A DNA stretch of 11,199 bases, taken from positions 1-11,199 of the forward strand of contig CAUTSA010000011.1 in NCBI GenBank assembly GCA_963540965.1. Reading direction: 5' to 3'. The notes below the pieces were generated by a model. It saw nothing but the letters and a program-made list of their open reading frames with translations, searched no databases and was not told where the DNA came from. The translations under genes and the position numbers were made by a program. The stretch is from Nanosyncoccus sp963540965 (GTDB lineage: Bacteria > Patescibacteriota > Saccharimonadia > Saccharimonadales > Saccharimonadaceae). Positions 6,246-11,199 of this stretch are shown here, in pieces. Position 1 is the stretch's first letter. Every line of letters starts with the position of its first letter.

Positions 6246-6254
6246 AAGATTGAA

Positions 6255-6656
6255 TTACCAAACTTTGACTAGGATTTCACCACCGAGACGAGCTTGTTTT
6301 GCTTCGTCGCCAGTCATAATACCCTTAGAAGTTGAGATAAGGACGATACCACGACCTGACTTAACTTTTGGTAGTTCATCAACGCCAGCATATACGCGAC
6401 GACCTGGTTTTGACACTTTGGTGATCTCGTTAATGCGTGGAGCTTCGTTGATTTCGTTGATTACGACGCGGATGGAGTTACGTGGAGTAGCTTCAACAAC
6501 GCTGTAGTCTGTGATAAATTTGGTGCGCTTTAGACCTTCAAGAATTGCAAGCTTAAGCTTAGAAGCTGGAACGCTAATTTCATTTTTGTTAACCATGATA
6601 GCGTTACGGATGCGGGTGATAAGGTCTGCGATCTGATCTGTTGATTGTAATGACAT
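6255..6656 (-). CDS. rpsH: 30S ribosomal protein S8
   Basis: A 133-residue S8, the usual length (about 130), a primary 16S rRNA-binding protein. It opens with the family pattern T-D-x-I-A-D-x-I-T-R-I-R-N-A (residues 6-19) and ends with the conserved S-T-S-K-G-I-M-T and A-R-x-x-x-x-G-E-I-L motifs, the surface that contacts helix 21 of 16S rRNA. In E. coli S8 also represses the spc mRNA. Here rplF and later genes are on a separate transcript, so any such feedback could not reach them by simple operon read-through (inference). It starts 15 nt after rpsN with an AAAGGAG SD. It is the last gene of the right-hand ribosomal unit, followed directly by a terminator. Confidence 0.98.
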   Translation of the reverse strand: MSLQSTDQIADLITRIRNAIMVNKNEISVPASKLKLAILEGLKRTKFITDYSVVEATPRNSIRVVINEINEAPRINEITKVSKPGRRVYAGVDELPKVKSGRGIVLISTSKGIMTGDEAKQARLGGEILVKVW

Positions 6657-6671
6657 AACTTACTCCTTTCC

Positions 6672-6941
6672 TTACCAACTACTCTTTGTTACACCAGGGA
6701 TCTCACCCTTGCTAGCTTTTTCACGGAAGCTAATACGACTTAGACCAAAGCGGCGCATGTAGCCACGTGGACGACCATCAAGTAGGTCGCGGTTTTTAAG
6801 GCGGGTTGGGCTTGAGTTTTTAGGTAATTTTTGAAGACCTTCTAGGTCGCCAGCTGCCTTTAATTCAGCACGTTTGGCTTTGTATTTGTCAAACATTTTC
6901 TGGCGTTTGAGGTCGCGAAGGACTGCTGATTTTTTCGCCAT
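6672..6941 (-). CDS. rpsN: 30S ribosomal protein S14, zinc-independent short type
   Basis: I choose the ATG at 6941 (MAKKSAVLRDLKRQ), giving 89 residues. A start at 6977 would overlap rplE and add 12 unrelated residues. The ATG lies 1 nt after the rplE stop with an AAGGAG SD inside rplE. The C terminus has the S14 signature GRPRGYMRRFGLSRISFRE (about residues 57-75) and ends in K-S-S-W. There are no Cys residues, so this is the zinc-free form, unlike the 61-residue CxxC-type S14 common in Gram-positives. It is about 12 residues shorter than E. coli S14 (101). S14 assembles late into the head of the 30S subunit. Confidence 0.96.
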   Translation of the reverse strand: MAKKSAVLRDLKRQKMFDKYKAKRAELKAAGDLEGLQKLPKNSSPTRLKNRDLLDGRPRGYMRRFGLSRISFREKASKGEIPGVTKSSW

Positions 6942-6942
6942 A

Positions 6943-7515
6943 TTATTTGCTCTCCTTCTTTTCAAAAGGCATACCAAATGCCTCTAATAACTTGCGGCTA
7001 CCTTCTTTGGAGCCATTCTTGATGATGAAAGTAATCTCAAGTCCGTGAAGAACTGAGGCGTCTTCAAAGGTAATTTCTGGGAAGACGGTTTGTTCTTTAA
7101 GGCCAATTGAGTAGTTACCTTGCATATCAAATGAGTTAGCAGGTACGCCATGAAAGTCACGAACGTGTGGTAAGGCGATGCTGATGAAGCGATCGACGAA
7201 TTCATACATCTTGTCGTTGCGTAATGTAACGAGATAGCCAACTGGGGCACCCATACCTTTACGGATTTTGAAAGATGCGATTGATTTTTTTGCAAGACGT
7301 GAGGTTGGAGCTTGACCAGCAATTTTCTCGAGAGTCAAAGCTACGGTCTCTGTAAAATGCTTATCTTCACGTTTTTTACCAACACCACATGAGATAATAA
7401 CTTTCTCAAGCTTTGGTAGCTTATTGACGTTATCGATATTTAACTCTTTTTCGAGATTCTTAACGATTTCGCCGTTGTAAAGCGCTTTAAGACGAGGAAT
7501 ATATTTATCTGACAT
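6943..7515 (-). CDS. rplE: 50S ribosomal protein L5
   Basis: A 190-residue L5, about ten residues longer than usual, one of the 5S rRNA-binding proteins of the central protuberance and part of bridge B1b to the 30S subunit. Family marks are LPKLEKVIISCGVG (residues 33-46), the A-K-K-S-I-A-S-F-K-I-R-K-G segment near 79-91 followed by G-x-P-V-G-Y-x-V-T-L-R, the D-R-F-I-S-I-A-L-P-x-x-R-D-F run, and Y-S-I-G-L-x-E-Q-x-V-F-P-E-I near the C-terminal domain. It begins 2 nt after rplX with a GAAGGGA SD. Order rplX-rplE-rpsN-rpsH is canonical. Confidence 0.98.
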   Translation of the reverse strand: MSDKYIPRLKALYNGEIVKNLEKELNIDNVNKLPKLEKVIISCGVGKKREDKHFTETVALTLEKIAGQAPTSRLAKKSIASFKIRKGMGAPVGYLVTLRNDKMYEFVDRFISIALPHVRDFHGVPANSFDMQGNYSIGLKEQTVFPEITFEDASVLHGLEITFIIKNGSKEGSRKLLEAFGMPFEKKESK

Positions 7516-7517
7516 AA

Positions 7518-7745
7518 TTATTTCCCTTCTTTCTTAAGGTTTGAAAGATCGATACCGACATGAATATCTTTCTTGCCGCCCTTTGGATTAAACTGAGTGG
7601 CACGCATGTGGCGTTCACGAATTCCAATCCCTTCGATCATGGCTTTGTGGTTTTTGCGATCCATTTTGACGATCTTACCAGATTTGCCTTTATTGTCGCC
7701 GGCGATAATGGTTACAACATCACCTGATTTGAGATTCTGTGCCAT
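7518..7745 (-). CDS. rplX: 50S ribosomal protein L24, short form
   Basis: A 75-residue L24. The KOW motif is clear near the N terminus: LKSGDVVTIIAGDNKGKSGK (residues 5-24), then V-x-x-x-x-x-x-x-A-M-I-E-G-I. L24 starts assembly of the 50S subunit and lies near the exit of the peptide tunnel. It is shorter than the usual 100-105 residues: the C-terminal segment after the I-D-L-S-N-L strand is missing or replaced by a short Lys-rich tail. The gene begins 1 nt after rplN with a CGGAGGT SD, and its stop is followed directly by rplE, so this is the natural end and not a frameshift that I can see. Confidence 0.95.
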   Translation of the reverse strand: MAQNLKSGDVVTIIAGDNKGKSGKIVKMDRKNHKAMIEGIGIRERHMRATQFNPKGGKKDIHVGIDLSNLKKEGK

Positions 7746-7746
7746 A

Positions 7747-8115
7747 TTAGAGTACCTCCGGTGCTAAGCTGATAATCTTGTTAAAACCAAGTTCGCGAAG
7801 TTCGCGTGGAACCGGTCCGAAGACACGGGTGCCTTTAGGGTTTTTGTCGTCGTTAATGATAACGGCAGCGTTGTCGTCGAAGCGGATGGTTGAACCATCT
7901 GCACGACGGATTTGGCCACGAGTGCGTACGATAACGGCGCGAACGACAGCCTTCTTTTTAATGTTGCCTGTAGGTGAAGCTTCCTTAACGCTGGCGGTAA
8001 CAATGTCACCGACGCGAGCGTAACGAGCACGAGTACCACCAAGGACACGGATTACTCCAAGTTCCTTGGCGCCACTGTTGTCGGCTACATGCAATCTAGT
8101 TTCCTGTTGAATCAT
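7747..8115 (-). CDS. rplN: 50S ribosomal protein L14
   Basis: A 122-residue L14, exactly the standard bacterial length. It begins MIQQETRLHVADNSGAKEL, the highly conserved L14 start, and ends with F-G-P-V-P-R-E-L-R-E-L-G-F-x-K-I-x-S-L-A-P-E-V-L. The internal R-x-D-G-S-x-I-R-F-D-D-N-A-A-V-I-I motif is intact. L14 lies at the subunit interface, forms bridges to 16S rRNA and is the docking site for the silencing factor RsfS. It starts 2 nt after rpsQ, with a strong GGGGAGG SD. Confidence 0.99.
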   Translation of the reverse strand: MIQQETRLHVADNSGAKELGVIRVLGGTRARYARVGDIVTASVKEASPTGNIKKKAVVRAVIVRTRGQIRRADGSTIRFDDNAAVIINDDKNPKGTRVFGPVPRELRELGFNKIISLAPEVL

Positions 8116-8117
8116 AA

Positions 8118-8429
8118 TTAATTTTCCTCCCCTGTGGTTTCATCTTCAGGTAGTGCATTCTTGACATCGTCTCTAAGTTCAACTGTACCATGTGATCGCT
8201 CAAGAATCTTGACGAGTTTATAGGTGCAGGTCTTTGAATAAGGACGGCAAGCGGTGATTTCAACCTTGTCTCCTAACTTTGCCTCATTATTCTCATCATG
8301 AGCGGTGTACTTACGAGTGTGTGAGTACTGCTTGCGATAGAGTGGGTGAGTTTCGCGGTTAGTGATGGAGACAGTGATGGTCTTGTCACGTTTGTCAGAA
8401 GTAACTACTCCTTGAAGTGTTTGTGCCAT
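8118..8429 (-). CDS. rpsQ: 30S ribosomal protein S17
   Basis: A 103-residue S17, a primary 16S rRNA-binding OB-fold protein. Marks are LQGVVTSDKRDKTITVSI (residues 4-21), H-P-L-Y-R-K-x-x-x-H-T-R-K-Y-x-A-H-D-E near 28-46, and G-D-K-V-E-I-T-A-C-R-P-Y-S-K-T. It is longer than E. coli S17 (84) because of an acidic C-terminal tail of about 15 residues (LPEDETTGEEN). It starts 2 nt after rpmC with an AAGGGAG SD. Confidence 0.98.
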   Translation of the reverse strand: MAQTLQGVVTSDKRDKTITVSITNRETHPLYRKQYSHTRKYTAHDENNEAKLGDKVEITACRPYSKTCTYKLVKILERSHGTVELRDDVKNALPEDETTGEEN

Positions 8430-8431
8430 AC

Positions 8432-8617
8432 TTAGGCTCCCTTTCCTTGATTAATTAACGTTTTTGATCTTGCGATTTCTTTTCTTAAAGCTTTGATCTT
8501 GTGTGGATTTTGAAGGGTTCCTTCAATTAATCCACGACGAGCTTCGAGTAATTCTTTTTGAAGATCAGCTAACGGTTTTAGAACTTTTTCGGCTTTTTTA
8601 GCTTGTTTTTCTGCCAT
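8432..8617 (-). CDS. rpmC: 50S ribosomal protein L29
   Basis: A 61-residue, mostly helical L29, which lies beside the peptide exit tunnel next to L23 and forms part of the docking site for trigger factor and SRP. The conserved pattern is L-x-x-L-x-x-E-L-L-E-A-R-R-G in the first helix and N-P-H-K-I-K-A-L-R-K-E-I-A-R-x-x-T in the second. It lies between rplP and rpsQ as in other bacteria, with an AAAGGAGAT SD before the ATG and a gap of 3 nt from rplP. Confidence 0.96.
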   Translation of the reverse strand: MAEKQAKKAEKVLKPLADLQKELLEARRGLIEGTLQNPHKIKALRKEIARSKTLINQGKGA

Positions 8618-8620
8618 GAA

Positions 8621-9040
8621 TTACTGATCTCCTTTCCTTACGAATTTACAGCGGACAGGTAGTTTGTGGGAAGCAAGACGGAGAGCTTCTTTTGCCTGCT
8701 CTTCGGTAACTTCGCCCATTTCGAACATGACTGTACCGGTTTTAACTTTGGCAACGTAGAACTGTGGCTCACCTTTACCAGAACCCATTTTAACATCAAG
8801 AGGTTTCTTGGTGACTGGGGTGTGTGGAAAGATGCGGATCCAGACTTTACCGCCACGCTTGATGTAGCGGGTGATAGCCTGACGGGCAGCCTCGATTTGG
8901 CGTGAGTTGATACGCTCGTTGTCGAGTGACATGAGGCCAAACTCGCCAAATGCAACTGTATTACAACGAGTTGCTACGCCATTGTTTTTGCCTTTTCTAA
9001 CTTTGCGATGTGCAACGCGACTTGGAAGTAAAATAGCCAT
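8621..9040 (-). CDS. rplP: 50S ribosomal protein L16
   Basis: A 139-residue L16, the usual length, which binds helices 38-43 of 23S rRNA and helps form the A-site tRNA pocket. Family marks are FGEFGLMSLDNERINSRQIE (residues 31-50), A-A-R-x-A-I-T-R-Y-I-K-R-G-G-K-V-W-I-R-I-F-P, and the M-G-S-G-K-G loop (85-90). The residue just before this loop is Lys84, where E. coli has Arg81, the site that the oxygenase YcfD hydroxylates. The ATG is 2 nt after rpsC with a GGGAGAG SD. Confidence 0.98.
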   Translation of the reverse strand: MAILLPSRVAHRKVRKGKNNGVATRCNTVAFGEFGLMSLDNERINSRQIEAARQAITRYIKRGGKVWIRIFPHTPVTKKPLDVKMGSGKGEPQFYVAKVKTGTVMFEMGEVTEEQAKEALRLASHKLPVRCKFVRKGDQ

Positions 9041-9042
9041 AA

Positions 9043-9669
9043 TTATTTCTCTCCCTTATAGATCCAGACCTTGACACCAACAATACCGGCGATGGTTGGA
9101 GCGTGGTGGATATGGAAGTCGATATCGGCACGAAGAGTATGTAGAGGAACTGAACCCTCGATGAACTTTTCACGGCGTGACATTTCAGCACCGTTAAGAC
9201 GGCCGGAAACTTCGATACGAACACCTTTAGCTCCTGCAGTCATAGTGGACTGGCTAGCCATTTTGACGGCACGGCGGAAATTCATACGCTTACCGAGTTG
9301 GAAGCCAATATTCTCAGCCACTAATTTGGCAGAAAGTTCTGGTTTTTTAACTTCTTCAACATTAATACGGATTGGCTGTGAAACAAATTTTTCAAGCTCT
9401 TTCTTGATTTCGTTAATACCTGCACCTTGTTTACCAATCACGGCACCTGCTTTTGCGGTACGAATGGTAATAGTGGTTAGGTTGTCGGTACGCTCGATAT
9501 CAATGCGAGCAATAGTTGGACGAGACTTAAAACGATTTTCAATAGCCTCGCGAATCTTAACATCTTCAATTAACCATTTTTTGAAATCAGTATTTCTGGT
9601 AAACCATTTGGAAGACCAGTCTTTGCTGATTTGTAGACGATAAGAAACAGGGTTAACTTTTTGTCCCAT
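9043..9669 (-). CDS. rpsC: 30S ribosomal protein S3
   Basis: A 208-residue S3, somewhat shorter than E. coli S3 (233) through a short C-terminal tail. With S4 and S5 it lines the mRNA entry channel and has helicase-like activity there. It begins MGQKVNPVSYRL, followed by the N-terminal domain and a type II KH domain with the G-x-x-G loop GKQG at 79-82. The C-terminal domain has A-K-G-V-R-I-E-V-S-G-R-L-N-G-A-E-M-S-R and the G-S-V-P-L-H-T-L-R-A-D-I-D-F run. Its ATG overlaps the rplV stop in TAATG, with a strong AAGGAGGA SD. Confidence 0.98.
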   Translation of the reverse strand: MGQKVNPVSYRLQISKDWSSKWFTRNTDFKKWLIEDVKIREAIENRFKSRPTIARIDIERTDNLTTITIRTAKAGAVIGKQGAGINEIKKELEKFVSQPIRINVEEVKKPELSAKLVAENIGFQLGKRMNFRRAVKMASQSTMTAGAKGVRIEVSGRLNGAEMSRREKFIEGSVPLHTLRADIDFHIHHAPTIAGIVGVKVWIYKGEK

Positions 9670-10055
9670 TACTTGTCCTCCTTTTTAGTGGTCTCGGCTT
9701 TTTTAGCTTTCTCTTCACCAGCTACTTCAACAAAGATATTGCTGGAGATTTTTTCGAAAGGAAGAGCGCGACCGCGTGATGCAGGAACAAAGCGACGAAT
9801 ACGTGTACCTGCAGTGACTGAAATGCGAGCAATGCGAATTGTCTTAGGATCGATTGAGACGCCAGAATTCAAGAGATTAGCCTTGGCGGAATCGATGGCC
9901 TTAAGGACAGGACGAGCAGCACGACGTGGAGTGTGTTCGAGGATTACGATAGCGTCAGCAACGTAACGATCGCGAACTAGACTTGCGACAATGCTGGTTT
10001 TGCGTGGCATTGAGTCAATACCTTTAATATATGCATGTGCAAAATGAGTAGACAT
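9669..10055 (-). CDS. rplV: 50S ribosomal protein L22
   Basis: A 128-residue L22, whose long beta-hairpin reaches the narrow part of the peptide exit tunnel. The N-terminal part has M-P-R-K-T-S-I-V-A-S-L-V-R-D-R-Y-V (about residues 16-32) and A-I-x-I-L-E-H-T-P-R-R-A-A. The hairpin region reads RISVTAGTRIRRFVPASRGR (about 75-94), where most L22 proteins have P-R-A-x-G-R-A. The last 15 or so residues form a Lys/Glu-rich tail. The ATG overlaps the rpsS stop by 1 nt (TAATG), with a very strong GAGGAGGT SD. Confidence 0.97.
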   Translation of the reverse strand: MSTHFAHAYIKGIDSMPRKTSIVASLVRDRYVADAIVILEHTPRRAARPVLKAIDSAKANLLNSGVSIDPKTIRIARISVTAGTRIRRFVPASRGRALPFEKISSNIFVEVAGEEKAKKAETTKKEDK

Positions 10056-10345
10056 TATTTACCTCCTCGTTTTGCAGCTTCAGCGGCTTTCTTACCACCA
10101 TGGCGTTTAAATTTGCGAGTTGGGGCAAATTCGCCAAGCTTGTGACCGACCATATTTTCTGAGACGAAAACTGGAACATGAACTTTACCGTTATGAACGG
10201 CAACTGTGCGACCAACCATCTCTGGGAAGATTGTTGAGTAGCGTGCCCAAGTTTTGATTACGGTGCGATCTTCGGCAGAAAGAGCTTTGATTTTCTTTTC
10301 TAGTTTAAAATCCACGAAAGGACCTTTTTTGAGGCTTCTTCCCAT
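10055..10345 (-). CDS. rpsS: 30S ribosomal protein S19
   Basis: A 96-residue S19, close to the usual 92, which pairs with S13 in the head of the 30S subunit near the A-site tRNA. It starts with MGRSLKKGPFVDFKLEKKI and carries the signature N-G-K-x-H-V-P-V-F-V-S-E-N-M-V-G-H-K-L-G-E-F-A-P-T-R-x-F-x-x-H. The tail is Lys/Ala-rich. The gap to rplB is 3 nt; an AAGAGGAAA purine run serves as SD. Confidence 0.98.
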   Translation of the reverse strand: MGRSLKKGPFVDFKLEKKIKALSAEDRTVIKTWARYSTIFPEMVGRTVAVHNGKVHVPVFVSENMVGHKLGEFAPTRKFKRHGGKKAAEAAKRGGK

Positions 10346-10348
10346 AGA

Positions 10349-11185
10349 CTATTTCCTCTTTCCTTCGTGACGACTGCGCACGATCATTTTATTAGTTTTC
10401 TTATTGTGGCGAGTACGGAAACCAAGAGTGAGCTGACCCCATGGTGTACGAGGAGCTTTACCAGTACCGTGACGGCCACCATCACCACCACCGTGTGGGT
10501 GGTCTGTAGCGTTCATGACAACACCACGGACGGTTGGGCGAATGCCTTTGCGGCGGACACGACCAGCTGAACCGATTTTAATATTTTGATGTTGCATGTT
10601 ACCAACTGTACCAATTGAAGCTTCACAGGTTGCAAGAACTTTGCGAACTTCGCCGGAAGGCATACGAAGAGTTGCATAAGCACCTTCTTTTGCCATAAGC
10701 TGAGCTGAGTTACCAGCAGAGCGGACCATCTGTGCACCGCGACCTGGAGTTAGTTCGATGGAGTAAACCATGGTACCAACTGGAATGTTGCTAAGTGGTA
10801 GACGGTTAGATTCTTCGATTGGAGCCTCGGCACCGGTTTGGAAGGTTTTACCCTTAAACATCTTAGAATCTGCGATAACGTAGTAGAAAGTATTGTTAGT
10901 GTCTTTGACACGGGCAATACGTGCGCTACGGTTTGGATCGTACTCAATTTCCATAATTTCAAAGGTCATATTCTTTGGTAGATTATGAGTAACTAAGCGA
11001 TAGTGACGTTTTACACCACCACCACGATGGCGGACAGTGATACGTCCTTGGCTGTTTTTACCAGCATTCTGCTTTTTAGCTTTTAATAAAGACTTAAGAG
11101 GTTTTCTTGTAGTGATTTGATCGAAATCCTGGGTAGTCTTCTGGCGCTGAGCAGGAGTGGTAGGACGATAAGCTTTAATGCTCAT
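10349..11185 (-). CDS. rplB: 50S ribosomal protein L2
   Basis: A 278-residue L2, the usual length, one of the most conserved ribosomal proteins. It binds 23S rRNA domains II, IV and V, and is needed for subunit joining and peptidyl transfer. Marks are R-I-T-V-R-H-R-G-G-G-V-K-R-H-Y-R (48-63), L-T-P-G-R-G-A-Q-M-V-R-S-A-G, and RGVVMNATDHPHGGG (220-234). Within this, H229 corresponds to the His229 that is essential in E. coli. The usual N-P-V-D reads N-A-T-D here. The start has a GGAGAT SD and probably overlaps the end of rplW. The stop is TAG. Confidence 0.99.
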   Translation of the reverse strand: MSIKAYRPTTPAQRQKTTQDFDQITTRKPLKSLLKAKKQNAGKNSQGRITVRHRGGGVKRHYRLVTHNLPKNMTFEIMEIEYDPNRSARIARVKDTNNTFYYVIADSKMFKGKTFQTGAEAPIEESNRLPLSNIPVGTMVYSIELTPGRGAQMVRSAGNSAQLMAKEGAYATLRMPSGEVRKVLATCEASIGTVGNMQHQNIKIGSAGRVRRKGIRPTVRGVVMNATDHPHGGGDGGRHGTGKAPRTPWGQLTLGFRTRHNKKTNKMIVRSRHEGKRK

Positions 11186-11199
11186 TATTTATTATCTCC
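11185..11199 (-). CDS. rplW: probable last codons of rplW (L23), partial
   Basis: In the -1 frame relative to the rplB ATG, the edge of the window reads G-D-N-K-stop, with TAA overlapping the rplB ATG as TAATG. The same 1-nt overlap is used at four other junctions here, and rplW precedes rplB in nearly all bacteria. Four residues cannot prove identity, so this rests on position. Confidence 0.4.
   Translation of the reverse strand, partial: GDNK

Noticed and set aside
6942..6977. Longer start for rpsN inside rplE
   Set aside because: It adds 12 residues unlike S14; MAKKS is the usual S14 start, with an SD in front of it.
9071..9643. 190-codon plus-strand reading frame opposite rpsC
   Set aside because: It is fully antisense to a well-supported S3 gene, and its composition reflects the reverse of S3 codons.
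1..11199. tRNA, rRNA, CRISPR array or riboswitch
   Set aside because: Gaps between genes are too short for most of these, and none of the three larger gaps (48-142, 2736-2819, 4811-4929) shows the needed structure or repeats.

Overview
This window is a bacterial ribosomal-protein cluster (S10-spc type) read almost entirely on the minus strand, so it runs from the right edge to the left. The organism is probably a Candidate Phyla Radiation (CPR/Patescibacteria) bacterium, most likely Saccharibacteria (TM7). The sequence-level reasons are a low-to-moderate GC content, very tight packing of ribosomal genes, and the complete absence of rpmD (L30) from its usual place between rpsE and rplO, a loss reported across CPR genomes. 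All genes read through with the standard code. UGA is neither used as a sense codon nor found as a stop, so there is no sign of the UGA=Gly code of Gracilibacteria/Absconditabacteria. The phylum call is inference from pattern, not from a tree.

Right part (11199 to 6255, minus strand): the probable last codons of rplW, then rplB, rpsS, rplV, rpsC, rplP, rpmC, rpsQ, rplN, rplX, rplE, rpsN and rpsH in canonical order. Junctions run from 1-nt TAATG overlaps to 15-nt gaps, and most starts have clear Shine-Dalgarno (SD) sequences. The block ends at a symmetric hairpin terminator (6216-6245).

Middle (6174 to 4811): the normally continuous rpsH-rplF junction is split by an unrecognised 414-codon gene on the opposite strand. 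It is more AT-rich than its neighbours, has no SD sequence, and appears to have its own near-leaderless promoter. It converges with rpsH on the shared terminator and diverges from rplF, which has its own extended -10 promoter.

Left part (4810 to 1, minus strand): rplF, rplR, rpsE, (no rpmD), rplO, a strong terminator with a promoter overlapping its edge, secY, then a sortase and a GNAT acetyltransferase where adk and map often lie, and finally the first codons of infA behind a near-consensus promoter. The ribosomal genes build both subunits. SecY is the core of the Sec translocon, and the sortase next to it would act on proteins exported by that channel. The cluster is thus divided into at least four transcription units instead of one long spc operon.
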